Assembly (NCBI RefSeq): GCF_004210375.1
Contig: NC_134837.1
Span: forward strand, 161,923,310 to 161,987,309
DNA: 64,000 bases
Direction: 5' to 3'
DNA from: Tachypleus tridentatus
Taxonomy: Eukaryota; Arthropoda; Merostomata; Xiphosura; Limulidae
The notes beneath the pieces were generated by a model. It saw only the letters and a list, made by a program, of their open reading frames with translations. It was not told the DNA's origin and did no database searches. This document shows, piece by piece, positions 23,410-36,085 of the stretch. Position 1 is the first letter of the stretch. Each line of letters opens with the position of its first letter. A program made the position numbers and the translations under genes.

Positions 23410-23671
23410 TAGCAGTTCAGGTGGTTTTGGTACTCCATTCGTATTCTGATGGTTATCGAATCCCAGCCACACCAAAAACATGCTCATCCTTTCAGCCGTG
23501 GAGACGTTATAATGGTTCGATCAATCCCACTATTCGTTTGTAAAAGCTTAGCCCAAGAGTTGGCCGTGAGTAATGATGACTAGCTGTCTTCTCTCTTGTC
23601 TTACGCAGCTAAATTATGGACGGCTATCACAGACAACACTCGTGTGACTTTATACCAAATTAAAAACAAAC
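23410..23671 (+). repeat. SINE family A, diverged
   Basis: Plus-oriented. Begins inside the tRNA-like head (AGGTGGTTTTGGTACTC), with a decayed B box (GGTTATCGAATCC). The body is recognisable through ATCCCACTATTCGTTTG, CCAAGAGTTGGC and GGACGGCTATCAC, and the tail is AAATTAAAAACAAAC. Confidence 0.85.
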
Positions 23672-24885
23672 TAGCAACTTACAAAATTTGTTTTAAATTA
23701 GTTTATCGTAAAAAGATGAAACTATTGCTTTAAGTTTAACATAAAGAATAATAATTAAAGCAGAAAGCTTACGAGCTTCTAGACTATTTAGTCATTTCTA
23801 CCCCCTCCCACTTTGTGTATGTTTGTAACAATATTAATGTCACCTCTGATATCTTCACAATATCGGTCTTCCAACAGATTCTCGTCATCCCTCATAACTT
23901 CACAATGTTGATCATCGTCTATTTTATTGTTTCTTTGGTCAATAATAATAACTTGGGCTGATATTGTAACTCCCTTTCATACGCTTTTGTAAGATTATGA
24001 ACTATACAGATATATCAGTGACAACTCTAAAAGATACATTAGGTAATTTGCAACATATTGACAAACCTTTAGAACTGAAATGCCTCCTAAATTTTGACTC
24101 AAACTGTGTGTACTCTTGTCGTATTACGTATTCGAAATTCACATGATACACTGTACTGAAATTTTTCATCACTTCTAATATAATGTAAATCACTATTAGA
24201 GCACTTCAATGGATCGTACTAAAACGTGTTCTAAGTACAACCAAATTTAACTCATTTTAAGTTATTTTCCACGTTAAATTTAAAACACTTCAGTTTTCTC
24301 AGCTATAATTGGGTGATCAATACTTATTTATCTCAAAACACATGCACATATATGCGCTATATTTATAATGAAGTAATATGTAACTCCAAGTACATATAAA
24401 GTACAAGTAATTGTAGACCACACACAAACTACAAAACATTTGCCACTAGGATTATAAATTTTTCTCTAAATTAGCTAATGTTTATTGTTATTAATTTTCA
24501 TAAATATGCAGCATCTTAAAATGACAGTGAATCAACATATTTGCGCAAGAACTGTTTTACAAAAGCTTTTGAATTTTCAAAACACTTAAACGAGTTCTAT
24601 ATTTTATTATTAATAAATATTAATCTGATAATAAACACACAGTAAATTACTCAATTCTAATATCAAATTTAATTATCCATTGTCTTATTTATTGTTATTA
24701 TTGTTAATTTTATTCTAATTCATCGTATAAAATTGGCGTTAGTCAAATATGAGTTGATGCTAATGAAATTTAAACAGTATATAATCGAACCGTCCAATCT
24801 CATGTCGTAGTACAGCGAATTTTAACATTTCTTTATTTCTTTCAAAGTTACGTGCTTTCAAAGTTTTAATATAAGAAAGTAAGTG
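23672..24885. other. AT-rich spacer
   Basis: No gene recognised; a 63-codon minus-strand ORF at 24002-24193 is unsupported. Confidence 0.4.
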
Positions 24886-25140
24886 ACCCGGTATGGCCAG
24901 GTAGTTAGGGCCTTCTACTCGCAGTCTGACGATTATAGGTTTGAATCCTCATCATACCAAACATGCCCGCCGTTTCAGCCGTAGGATAGCCAATTCCACT
25001 ACTAATTGGTAAAACAGCAGCCCAAGAGTTGGCGGGGGACGATGATGACTAGTTGCCTTCCCTTTAGTCTTACACTGTTTCATTGGCGACGACTAACGCA
25101 GATAGCTATCTTGTTGCTTTGCGCGAAATTAAAAAAACAA
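24886..25140 (+). repeat. SINE family A, diverged
   Basis: Plus-oriented. The head ACCCGGTATGGCCAGGTAGT and B box GGTTTGAATCC are clear; the body is shortened around AGGATAGCCAATTCC. The tail is GCGCGAAATTAAAAAAACAA. Flanking ATATAAG-type sequences on both sides hint at a mutated target duplication. Confidence 0.87.
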
Positions 25141-25228
25141 TATAAGTAAGCTTTCATGCACTGTTTATGAAAACGTGCATGATGTGAGGAATTAATACAA
25201 GAAACTTGATATGTGTTTTTGATTCTTG

Positions 25229-25496
25229 GAAATTTGTTTGTTTTTGAATTTCGCGCAAAGCTACACGAGGGCTATCTGCGCTAGCCGTCCCTAATTTAGC
25301 AGAGGGAAGGCAGCTAGTGATCACCACCCACTGCCAACTCTTGGGCTACTCTTTTACCAACGAATAGTGGGATTGATCGTCACATAATAATGCCCCCACG
25401 GCTGAAAGGACTAACCTGTTTGGTGCGACGGGGATTCGAACCCGCAACCTTCAGATTACGATTCGAGCGCCTTAACACATCTGGCCATGCCGGGCC
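25229..25496 (-). repeat. SINE family A with target-site duplication
   Basis: Complete minus-oriented copy between GATTCTTG (25221-25228) and GATTCTTG (25497-25504). The B box reads GGTTCGAATCC on the minus strand, and the head end is CCATGCCGGGCC. Little diverged, so probably young. The 70-codon ORF over its head is an artefact. Confidence 0.95.
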
Positions 25497-26322
25497 GATT
25501 CTTGAAGACAAGGAGAGTTTGAGCCAAACGTTTCATCTATTACATAGGTTTAAATCAAAGGTTTTAGTTGCGGTTTATAAGATCATGGGCAGTGTAGGAT
25601 AAGTTATCGTATAGGAATGTCGAATTATACCAAAGACAGGGGATTTGCAACCATAAGAAGAATAAAAACTATACTTATATTCACATAACCGAGAAATACA
25701 TTCTGTTAATGTCACTTTTTGTGATAGCGTGCACCGAAAGTGCATTTTTTTTATGAACGTCGCACGTCACACATGGCGTATACTCACACGTTTGGTTTGT
25801 ATTTCTTATCCGAATTATAATTTTTATAATTACGTAAAAAGAAAATTTCCCAAACATTCTCCAGCGTCTTTCTTTCAAGACTTAATTAATCTGTCTCTAT
25901 AAGGAAGTTATATAAATACTAAAGAACGATTTACTATATTATAATAACACAATACATCTTATTACATATCTGTTAAACACGGGTGCAAGTTATAAATAAA
26001 GAATATTTTAAAACATATTTATCTAGCTTAATAAAAGTTCTTTAATTTTAGAACATGGAAAAGAGACAAAAAACGTTATAAGATCAAGTTTATTAAAAAT
26101 TCAAGTAGACATTAGCTGGTACTTTATATAAATCAGGATAAGAAAGGGGCGTTGCTTAAAGAAAATGTTTTTTTCACTCAAATAACAACTGCATTTTTCT
26201 AATCACTGTATCAAATTTTATGACACAAAGGTAACCTTCTTTAACAGCAATATAATATATATTTGGAAACAACATCTGAAACTAAAATGTGGCATCGTAA
26301 GTAAAAACATGACGTTTGCCTT
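25497..26322. other. AT-rich spacer
   Basis: No gene; a 65-codon minus-strand ORF (25681-25878) is unsupported. Confidence 0.4.
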
Positions 26323-26503
26323 AGGAATATGTCACAACTTTCTGATTTTGCGTAAAGGTATGTCTTAATAAAAAAAAACTTTTAAAAATGTGTCGCAACG
26401 TTTTGGTTTCACTTAAAGTTAAAAGTAATAAAAACACTTTTAACGATATGTCAAAGTTTTTGGTTTTACTTAAGTGTAAAAACTAATGAAAACTCTCTTA
26501 GAA
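26323..26503. repeat. Diverged tandem triplication of about 60 bp
   Basis: Three consecutive units start near 26323, 26385 and 26442. Each has ATGTC(G/A)CAA or a similar start, then TTTTGGTTTT(A/C)ACTTAAAG and an A-rich part ending in CTTTTA. They are considerably diverged from each other. Confidence 0.55.
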
Positions 26504-28503
26504 ATTAAACCCCAACTGATGACATAACTTCTTATATACAGACTACCAAAAAGTAAATACACACCGAGGACAAATATTAACCTTCTCTATGCGTCATATG
26601 CAAATAACCAAAGGAATACATAATGCAGGTATAAGTCAGCAAATGTTCGAAAATGCAAACAGCGAACAAAAGGGTCCCATGAATTAATTATTGTAAAGTC
26701 ACTGATAAGTTGAGCGTTGAGAGGACTCTTTAAAGATAATGAAAAATAACCAAGTCGGTCACAATACTCCTATCCACAGTTAACAGGGAGACAATGCAGT
26801 CCAAGTAACGTCTGCAACTACAGTCAATACGTGGTTTGGGTGCCCAACACTAATAGAACGGACTTTCCTGCTGTTATGAGAAGCGTGGGGAATGACTCAC
26901 GTTAAACGGTCGATAGATACTGTTAGAGGGCAACTGCAAGTGTACCCGAATACCATCACAAGTTTTTTGTTTTGTTTTTTATAAAATGGGTTACGCTGGC
27001 TAGACAGAAACCATTACTTATTTCATGCAGGATGCCCATCGACAGTAGCGGGCACCACAGGTGCAACCACGCTCTCTTGCCTTTTGAAACACTATTCTAC
27101 CGGAAACTTTTGTTTAGTCGGCCCAAACATCAAGTCATTACCACTTTCTTATGGTCAAGTCTACGGTCTTACATAAATCCAATTAAGTACGAGTAATCTA
27201 TCCCCCCTCACCCAATCCCCTCGCCAGCTGAGAGACGAAATCTCAGAGACACATATTGTGAATACGATGTGTAACTGTGTACGTCTTAAATACTGCAAAG
27301 GGAAGATCCACTGCATAGTGATGTAATATCTTATCCTTCGTTACATGTTTCTTTAATGAAACAGCATTATTTCTGAAGCGGGAATCTATGTATTTATTAC
27401 TACTGCGTATGTGTTGTTAATGTTCCTCAGATCAGGTTTTCTCAGCTTATGACAAACATAATCAGCGCTAGTATTCAGATCGTTTGTCATCTCTTCAATA
27501 TTGTACTGGCTGATCAGCTTAGTGTGCTCACAACATCGTGTAGTTTATTCCGTATTACACCTCTAATTAAAATCGTGTTGTTATAATACCCTAATCCGAG
27601 GGTGACTTAGGTTATTGGAGATCAAAGACTTCTCTGTGTTGTAACTTGTAAGAGTTAGGAAATATGTACGATACTTACCGAACTCGATCATCTGGAAAGG
27701 CAAAACGCCATTGCTTTCAGGTATCATTAATCCTTCACCCAGTCAAACCATGTGTAAAGCCAGTATAAGGTTAACCAAGTTACTGGCTCATTTATTTTTC
27801 TTCCCTTCTAATCTAATATGCACATTTAATAACACGGCATATGAGTTCATTTATCTTGTACATAGCGTGAAAAAGTTATTTAAAAAAAACACCGTCAAAT
27901 TTCGTTATTGCGATGATTGATCCTGAGAGATAAGAGGGCTGTTTTTTTCCACTAACTTCAGATAAATGCATATAAAAAAAAAGATTTCAGCCTCTAACTA
28001 GAATAAAAAGCTTGGTTGAGAGTAAGGATTCGCTATTTTTATGAGATAACCAGGTGTGACTAATAGGTACGGAGTGCGTGAGTTGATCGCTCTGTTAGTT
28101 TCGCCAAAGGCGACAGTTTGAAGCGTGATAAGGTTTTTCCCTTTTCTACCCAACCTGGTGATGAGCTAGCATCAGCTCACTTGAGTCAGTGGACTACAGT
28201 GCATGTTAACTTACTTTAAATTATTAACATTTTATTCCCAACTGTTGACAGTATGATTGTCTTGTAGTTTAAACTACAACAGCTAACACAGAGCACTATT
28301 CACCTGTGAATCGAGTCATTTAAATATTTCAAGGCCACGTTTTGCCTGAATCACAGAAACATAATGTTAACAATAGAACAAAGAATTCGCCAATACCGCA
28401 GTCTTATACAAGTATAAGACAATACTGACTTGCGATTTATAAAAGGTGTAACTTGCTAATAAGAAACGGTGTACATCGGGCAAATAAAATAAGTATTTTT
28501 ATA
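26504..28503. other. Spacer without recognised genes
   Basis: Base composition is slightly more balanced around 26840-27240. ORFs of 74 codons (26972-27196) and 69 codons (27711-27920) match nothing I know. The last part becomes very AT-rich. Confidence 0.4.
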
Positions 28504-28517
28504 AATATAAACAGAGA

Positions 28518-28758
28518 TGGTTAAGATACTCGACTCGTAATCCCGCTCACACCCAACATGGCCGCCGTTTCAGCAGTAGGAACGTTACCATGTGACGTTT
28601 AATCCTACTATTCGTTGGTAAAAGAGCAGTCCAAGAGTTGGCGGTGGGTGATGATGACAAACTGCTTTCCCTCTAGTCTTACACTGCTAAATTATGGCTG
28701 CTAGCGCAGACAGCCCTCATGTAGCTTTGCACAAAATTCAAAAACAAACAAACAAACC
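28518..28758 (+). repeat. SINE family A, 5'-truncated, perfect 14-bp duplication
   Basis: It begins inside the tRNA-like head at TGGTTAAGATACTCGACTCG, exactly after a 14-bp sequence AATATAAACAGAGA (28504-28517). That sequence is repeated perfectly right after the (CAAA)n tail at 28759-28772. The truncated start bordered by an intact duplication means reverse transcription stopped early during insertion. It is a good marker of LINE-type target-primed insertion. Confidence 0.95.
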
Positions 28759-28772
28759 AATATAAACAGAGA

Positions 28773-30460
28773 GTATACTACAGAACTCAGAGCGTAAAGT
28801 AAATAGACAGAGATGACAGAAATGTGCATTGTACAAAAACAGTTTACATATAGAAAGATCCAGTACCATTTACACTGTGCTAACAATCGTTAACGAAATA
28901 AAAACATTTCTGTGCGTACATGTATGTAAGCAATGAAAAATCTGTGTACCAAATTCAATATAAATTGGCAGAAATACGAAGAAGTAATTGTAAAAAAAAA
29001 CAACTCACGAATTTGGTTTTTTGTATCTCTCAGATCCTCTTATAATTATTAAAAGTGGGTAAGTCAATATCTCGGACCTGTAGAAAAGTATCTTTATACC
29101 AAGTTATATGTAAATTGGTAAAAGTAAAGCTGAGTAATTGACCATAAATCACAATTACGCTTATTGTGAGATTTGATGCCTCCTTCCAAAAAAAAAAAAA
29201 CAACTTCAAAAACCAGGCTAAATACGGGTAAAATCCAACTATATTTATAACAGTGCGTTAGCCACAAGAAAATTTATATTTGTTCCAGTTTTGATCTTGA
29301 TTACTCAAAATATGTTTGAAAAGGAGCCCAAAATTCACATTTTTGGGTGGGTTTTTCTTTGCTCAAATACAATACTTAAAACGGTCTAAGTCATAAAATG
29401 AAAAAAAAATCTGGATAAACTGTATCCAGGTACAACCAACTGTCAGTTCAATCTGTTGAGAAATGAAGGATAGTGGCCACTTGAAAACTGTTTGAAAGAA
29501 GAAGAAATGATAATATAAAACCTATGCGTTTTTCCTGCGTGAATATGGTAACAAGTTTAAGGTTTGTTTGTAAGGTTTATTAAAAAAATAAAAAATGTTG
29601 TAAAGTACAAATTTCCATTCTGAGATGACACTAATTACGTTTACTTTATAAATCTATGTAACTGCAAAAAGGATAATTATAGTTTGTAGAATGGCAAATT
29701 TATTTCAAAATATTCAAAAAATTTTCATCATGTAAGAATTTCTCTTCTAAACGTTGACCAAAATCAGATTTATTTCCTATGTACTTAAAAAAGTATTCAT
29801 ATATTTGAGACCTTTAACTATCAACGTGTTTAAATGTCTTTAAAAACTCATTTCTCTAACATGGTTTGATTTTTATTCATACATTTTTTATGCAAAATGT
29901 ATTTCGTTTTCATTTACTTTTTTTAAGATTTGACCTATATTTTTTCACCCTGACGTCAGTCCTTTCTCTACATTATAATTAACAATTTTCCAATAGTTCT
30001 TTAATCTCTAATAGATTTTCACAGCTCTTTGAAAATAATCTAACATATTTTTTTTATTTATTGGTTTTGAAAGTCACTTTAAAGTTAACATATTGTAAAC
30101 TTTTTCGTCTTCAGTTGCACTAAAACTTCAACATTAGTCATCAGTAGCTTGTCTGTTGCTCTGTCTTCCATGCAATATTTTTACTGGTCCTTTACACTAA
30201 GCCTCAAATCGATATCGACTCTTAAAAATCCAAGATATCACGAGAGAATGGATTATTTGTCGAGCAGTGCACTTAAGCTTCATTTACAATCGTGGTTCAA
30301 TAATGAGTTATCATTTCTAACAGTTTTAATAACTGTCACATACTGTTACCAGAATGAATATTTTTCTAACATATATTTCTTCGTTCAGTGAATCTTGTCA
30401 CATCTATTTTGTGAAATATTATTTCTCTTCTCAACACTTCTTGTATCCGTTTACAACATG
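28773..30460. other. AT-rich spacer with a faint internal repeat
   Basis: TACCAAATTCAATATAAATTGG (near 28948) and TACCAAGTTATATGTAAATTGG (near 29097) head two similar stretches, each ending in GTAATTG about 25 bp later, about 150 bp apart. An A-run lies at 29190. The 80-codon ORF at 30149-30391 is not recognised. Confidence 0.4.
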
Positions 30461-30577
30461 CCTCCTGTTGGTGCAGCGGTAATTTTACGGATTTACAACG
30501 TTAAAATTAGGGGTCCAATTCCCCTCGGTGGATTCAGCAGACAGACCGATGTGGCTTTGCTATAATGAAACACACAC
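30461..30577 (+). repeat. SINE family B
   Basis: Shows TGTTGGTGCAGCGGTAA, GGATTTACAACGTTAAAAT, the B-box region GGGTCCAATTCCCCTCGG, CAGACCGATGTGGCTTTGC and an (ACAC)n tail. Diverged in the T-arm. Confidence 0.8.
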
Positions 30578-32420
30578 ACATTTTCAATAAATTTCTAAGT
30601 ACAATTCCACTTTTCTTCAGGTAAATATTTACTAAGCATTTACTAAATGTCCTACTCCTGCACTTTTTGAGATAATTTGTACATTTGTTATATCAATGAT
30701 AATATCAAGACAAAGCTACCTCAAGTTCGACTGGACCAGCTGATACGACGGTTCACACCTTTTGCTGTACAATTGTCATAGATGATTTGGAAGCTGTTTG
30801 AATTGAAAGACTTTCTGGTCATGGTTGGTCAAGATTCAAAGTCAAAACTTAGTAGTGCCAAGATTCTCTTTAGTTTCCGTTAACTCGATGTTCATTAAGT
30901 AGCTAAACCCATCAGTGATCATGATTGGCTCAGCTACTTGACAATGCACTCACTTCCAGCTCAAGATGAGTCTATCAAGTTTTGGCTGTTGTTGTGTTGT
31001 TGTTTTTTCAAATAAACTGAAATTGTTATTATTACTATATTTAAAATACATTAAGCAAGAATTGGATAGATAACGTTACATTAAATGTTACCTCAGCTTG
31101 ATATAGATAGGACGAGAGTAACTAGCCTGATAGCTAGGCCTAACACTGATTTATCTCGGCTTGAAAAAAAAAAAAAGAGAGAGAAAGAGATTCATAAGGA
31201 TATCTATAGAAAAACAGAAGTTTTATTCTGGTTTACTGAATGGCCTTAATAAAAGTTTTTATTTGGTTTATTGAATGGTCTGTCAAATATGACACCCAAA
31301 GCGACGTGTGTCACTTTGGTTGAACTACTTGACGAACTTCTGGTATTCAATGGTAGCTAATGTGGTATATTCAGATGAGCTAAATTATATCAAACAACCA
31401 TTTCGAATAAGTCTCCTAAACAGGAGATTCAACAAAATAAAGTATTACGGAAAAGTACTGAATGTATACTTTAGAAATAATTGGACTGAGCGAAAAATAC
31501 AATACACTAAAAACACAATCTTTATCAAACACTTAAGAGGTAAAAACACATTTTTTATATTTTTTGTTTACATTTGTCGTTTCTTTAGATGAGACTCGGA
31601 AGCAGTTTATTTAAATAAGTGGTTTATATTTAAAACGAAATATCACATTTACCTAGAGCAGCTGCGATAGTTAGTGACTGGTCACTCTTACGTTATACTG
31701 ATAAGGCCATCATCATTAGAAAGAGGGAAAGATACTGCTATAAAATTACACAAGACCGCATATAGAAATGCTTCCTCAGAGGGTAACAGGTTTAACTTTA
31801 ATAATGACAAACGTAACTTGGAATAAGATTAATTCATTGGTTTCTTCACCACGTGTTTTGTAAAAGAACCGCATGTGTTCAAAATAAAGACTTAATTTAT
31901 TAATACTACAGAAAGAAAGAAACATATGGTATTTACATTAAGCACACTAGAGTCACCTTGTGGGTAATATGCTGTTTATACAACCAGCCGACTAATAAAT
32001 TAGATGCTTAATAGCTTATTGGCTTTTAATTTAACAACCTTCCTAAAATCAGGAGTTGCAAAAATGACTAATGATTACTTGATCGTGTTTCGTACAATCT
32101 GTTCATTCCTCCAGTTCTTCCCACAAACTGTTCCGTCCCACAAATTCAGGAACTTTCTGTCATATGAGGGTTTGTTTACTTGTGAGAAATTATTCCTCTA
32201 AACTTAAGAATACCAAAATATTCACAGACTGTTTACTCCATACTTACAACAAAACGGGGCAAAAAATTACAACAATAATTCCAAGTTATTATTTGTTCAA
32301 AGTAGACTAATCACAGGCTCTCAATATTAACATACAAAGCTGTTCCACGAATGCTGTTCAAATTTCCAGATTCACAATGTTCAATAAAAACATGTTAAAC
32401 ATAAAATCGATATAAGCTTC
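30578..32420. other. Spacer without recognised genes
   Basis: A 94-codon ORF at 31308-31592 is the longest here; it is rich in Asn, Lys, Tyr and Phe as expected for chance ORFs in AT-rich DNA. An A-run followed by GAGAGAGAAAGAG lies at 31165-31190. Confidence 0.4.
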
Positions 32421-32880
32421 ACCCTTTTGTTCTATCTTTTAAGTTTCTATTCTGCCACTCAAACATGGATTATGAATCTTATTACCATTCTATTCTTCTT
32501 CAATCTGCTCTTACATTTCAACCTAAAACTATACCTGCGCAGATATCCTAGTTGCTTTGCACCATAAAACGCCAAACAACCAAAACTATACCAATCAACT
32601 TATTCACGTCTTTCTTAGTGTCTCTTACTCTTCAATTCAGCCCACCACTGCAAACAAAGTATTCAAGCTATATCATCTCAACAGACCGTATATTTACATA
32701 TGTCTTATTGCAGCCTTCATCTGTATTGAAGTCCCTTCATCACACTTCTGTTTCTATTCTTCTACATTCTGTCAACATCTATCAAAAGTCATTTTTATCG
32801 CAACTGAACATTAGGTCAATCAAGTCTCTTTTTCTTTCTTATCCTTTGAGGTTCTTGAAAAAAATTATCATATATCGAGT
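32420..32880. other. Strand-asymmetric, G-poor stretch
   Basis: The plus strand has unusually few G and many C and T. Two overlapping ORFs of 111 codons (32552-32887) and 85 codons (32557-32814) exist because G-containing stops and purines are scarce. Neither looks like a known protein. It may be a decayed transposon or a transcribed region with strand bias. Confidence 0.35.
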
Positions 32881-32997
32881 AATTTAATTGCACCTTTAAG
32901 TTGATTATTTATTCCCTCAAATTACTACTGCTGCAAACTTAAGTAATCCATTTACGTACCTTTTCATTAATAATTTTCTATTGTTTATTAATCAACG

Positions 32998-33131
32998 CCC
33001 CCCCCAGTGGCACAGCAGAATGTATGAGGACTTACAATCCTAGATTCCGGATTTCAATACCCGTCATGGGTATAGCAATACCCATACACAATGGGTTAAC
33101 TGTATAGCTTTGTGCTTAATACAAAGAAACT
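32998..33131 (+). repeat. SINE family C, full length
   Basis: The clearest copy of this family: GCCCCCCCCAGTGGCACAGC, GGATTTCAATACCCGTCATGG in the B-box region, an extra imperfect repeat GGTATAGCAATACCC, then TGTATAGCTTTGTGCTTAAT and an A-rich end. Confidence 0.8.
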
Positions 33132-33217
33132 ACTTTGTTTTCCCATATCCGATTAAACACTTGTTGTCGATTTTAAAGTAAAAAAATTGCGTCGTTTTGT
33201 CCGACTCACTCTCCTTG

Positions 33218-33485
33218 AGGCCTGACATGGCCAAGCGTGTTAAGGCGTGCGACTCGTAATCTGAGGGTCACGGGTTCGAATCCCCGTCGCGCCAAAACAT
33301 GCTCGCCCTTTCAGCCGCGAGGGCGCTATAATGTGACGATCAATCCCACTATTCGATGGTAAAAGAGTAGCCCAGGAGTTGGCGGTGGGTGGTGATGCCT
33401 TCCCTCTACTCTTACACTGCTAAATTAGGGACGGCTAGCGCAGATAGCCCTCGAGTAGCTTTGTGCGAAATACAAAATACAAATG
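33218..33485 (+). repeat. SINE family A with perfect 11-bp duplication
   Basis: Plus-oriented and near full length, with a small body deletion (TGATGCCTTCCC lacks ACTAGCTG). It is bounded by CACTCTCCTTG at 33207-33217 and 33486-33496. The B box GGTTCGAATCC is perfect. Head of the AAGCGTGTTAAGGCGTGCGA type. Confidence 0.97.
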
Positions 33486-33496
33486 CACTCTCCTTG

Positions 33497-33830
33497 TTTT
33501 TCGCATCTATTGTTTTTTGTTTTTTTTTTACTTTCTTTTATAATGTTTGTTGATCTTTATTTTTTCTCCAAAGCTTTATCTGCTCCAATAATTTCATTAC
33601 AGCCTAATAAACTTTCATCTTGTGGTGTGAGGAAGGAGAACAAAGCATTTTTAACTTGCTTTCTTTGTTTCAATACAAATGTCTACAACGTTAAAACCTA
33701 GATACTTAAATAGATAAAAACGATATATAGTGGTGGCTGGTGGCTTGTTGACCGTATAGTTGTAAGAACTGTGATTAAGACGTCAATCAGAAGTACATTT
33801 TATTTACATGGAATATAAGATTAGCTCGAA
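33497..33830. other. T-rich spacer
   Basis: No gene recognised; a 72-codon ORF at 33483-33701 begins in the SINE tail and is not credible. Confidence 0.4.
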
Positions 33831-33957
33831 TTTTGTTTGTTTACTGTTAGATACAAAGTTCCACAATGGGCTATTTGCGATGTTCACACAACGATTATTA
33901 AAACCAACTTTTAGCGTTTCAAGTTCACACACTTATCGTTGAGCCACTAGAAGCAAT
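33831..33957 (-). repeat. SINE family C, diverged
   Basis: Minus-oriented: the tail TTTGTTTACTGTTAGATACA, CAAAGTTCCACAATGGGCTA, then a decayed head ending GTTGAGCCACTAGAAGC (compare the family start CCCCAGTGGCAC). Confidence 0.6.
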
Positions 33958-34911
33958 TTAGTCCGAACATGACAATATATGAAACTTATGGTGTTGAATA
34001 TATACAGTGATTTGAGTACATACTGCATGAACCAACGTATCTTGTTTTCGTAATTTAACGGAGAAAATATTAATGTACCGGAAACTAAAAAATAATGTTG
34101 AAAAGTTAAGAAAGTTCAACGAAGGCGAAACAGGATATTAAACTATGTTTGTGAGAGTCTGCTTGAGATTCTTACTTGGTGGTTGTGGAGTTTATCTGAT
34201 TCGTAATATTCTAAGACATTCGTATTCACATTGCTGTAGAAAGTGTCTTCTAAGTATACCTTTCAAGTACATCTCCTCTGTGTGTCACGTTCTGCGTGGT
34301 TGTTTAGTGTGGTAATCATGAATACGTGCACAGTGTAAAACTGAATGCTCAAGCTTTACCAACCAAAGCAGCCAGTTAAGGATATGATTGATGACAAAAA
34401 GGGCAGAATTCAATGTTAGCATTTTCCTTCATATGGTTCTCTTTCGGAAACTTCTTTACGTATGTGGACAAAACAAATGTGGGGTCTATAAAATAATAGT
34501 GTTGTTATTATTGATAATTTTTTATATTTTAAGCACTTTTATTAAGTTCTTGGGTATAAAGTTGTCATTACTAAGTTTCAACAACCTGAAAAAGAAACCC
34601 TATATATTTTTTATTATTACAGATTCTAATAGAATCTTAATAAGGTAAGTAACGCAATGGTATGCATATAGTAACATGATTTTTCTTATAGAAAGCGAGT
34701 TACTAATGGTAGAAAGTAGCATAGAAACAATTCTAAATAAGATTCACTGATATACAACGTGAACCTTTTAAACATCTTATTAACTTCAAAGCTAAGAATT
34801 TTGTCATTATACATGTCTGTGTTAGTAAGAAAGTAGAATAGTGATTAAACAGATTTCCTACTTCGATATAAAGTTTTGAAGAATGGCACTGTGCTGGTTG
34901 GTCTTGTGGTA
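33958..34911. other. AT-rich spacer
   Basis: No gene recognised; ORFs at 34388-34648 (86 codons, plus) and 34733-34939 (68 codons, minus) are unsupported. Confidence 0.4.
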
Positions 34912-35152
34912 CTTTGTTTACTTTTTTAATTTCGCTCAAAGTTTCTCAACGACTAAGTGCTCTAGACAACCCTGATTTTGAAATGATAGACTACAGGGTA
35001 GAAAGCCAGCCAACATCATCAACCACCAACTTTTGACCAATAAATATCTAGCATTAACTGTTACATTTTAACTCATGCATATTGAAAGGACAAGGATGCT
35101 TGGCGACGGGTTTTGATCTTGCAACCCGCCTATGGCGAGTTGAACGCCTACG
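34912..35152 (-). repeat. SINE family A, old degenerate copy
   Basis: Minus-oriented; pieces in order are TTTAATTTCGCTCAAAGTTT, CAACGACTAAGTGCTCTAG, ACATCATCAACCACCAACTT, TTAACTGTTACATTTTAAC, GACAAGGATGCTTGGCGACG and CTTGCAACCCGCC. Confidence 0.65.
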
Positions 35153-35179
35153 ATAAAAACCTGGATTTTTGAACTAGCA

Positions 35180-35376
35180 CGACGGTTCTAATCCACAAAA
35201 TATTTCTAACTCCTTAAACTGTGAATGTATAGTAAGAGTGGTAGCCAAAGTTTCAGCACGAACGGTGGGTGGTAGGATGCTTCTGACTTACTGTCTCTTC
35301 TATGATCAGTAGTTTGAAATTAGGGATGGTGGCAAACAGCCTTAGTAACTTTGCCACAGCTTACAAAATACAAGAT
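35180..35376 (+). repeat. SINE family A, old degenerate copy
   Basis: Plus-oriented; TTCTAATCC in the B-box region, then TTTCAGCACGAACGGTGGGTGG, CTTACTGTCTCTTC, AATTAGGGATGG and AACTTTGCCACAGCTTACAAAA. It lies close to the preceding copy in the opposite orientation. Confidence 0.5.
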
Positions 35377-35920
35377 AACTTGTGTCTTTAAAAATATGTA
35401 TCGGTAGAATAGAGAATATTATTAAAACAGCCTTTCAGTACATTAATTAGAAGGATAAACCAAATCAGGTTTAAATAATTTAATTACAAGAATGATTAAA
35501 CTGAACTTTTATAAACTCGAACTTTTAAGTAATTGTTAAAGTACATTGTATTATTAAACTAAATTTATTAAAATGAACTGTAATAACCATATGGTTATAT
35601 AAGTATAGAACCAGTCTTTTTTGTTGATATATTTTTGGCAAATATAAAAAAATGTAGTTTGAAACCAAAATAATTTTATCGTCATGCCAGCGTGCCTCCG
35701 AATTTTCTTATTCACAGTTCAAACTTCATTCCTACTCTACCTAATTTTTGTGACAACAGGACAAAAATCTAGTAATTTAAAGGCTTAGGTTGATTTGTAT
35801 CCAAACAATGTTTAGAAAGGATTCTGTATTATTACAGTCAATGGGGTGTGGTTTCTTGGTAAATCAATGCATCATCACTGAAATGACTAGTATGTACAAC
35901 ATATGCTTTATTTCTTATCG
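35377..35920. other. AT-rich spacer
   Basis: Nothing recognised. Confidence 0.4.
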
Positions 35921-36085
35921 CCCATCGGTGGGATAGCGAAAAGTTCAAAACAGTCCAAATTTATACCAATTTTCGTTCAAATTCATTCTGCCGTTTTTGA
36001 GAAATCTTGCTCACAAACACATATATACACAAAGATGAAAACGTAAATTCCGTCCACCTTTGGTGGCGGAGCTAATTAATGAAGT
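35921..36085. repeat. Dispersed repeat with hairpin-like ends
   Basis: Starts with CGCCCATCGGTGGGATAGCG and ends CCACCTTTGGTGGCGGAGC. Between them lies TACCAATTTTCGTTCAAATTC, then TTTTTGAGAAATCTTGCTCA and a CAAACACATATATACACA tract. The layout resembles a short repeat common in invertebrate genomes; I cannot assign it to a named family. Confidence 0.45.

Noticed and set aside
31308-31592. 94-codon ORF as a gene
   Set aside because: Residue use (Asn, Lys, Tyr, Phe) is that of random AT-rich sequence, with no motif and no splice context.
33218-33300. tRNA gene suggested by A and B boxes and a cloverleaf-like layout
   Set aside because: The same head occurs in 20 or more copies always followed by the SINE body and tail with insertion duplications, so these are SINE heads, not functional tRNA genes.
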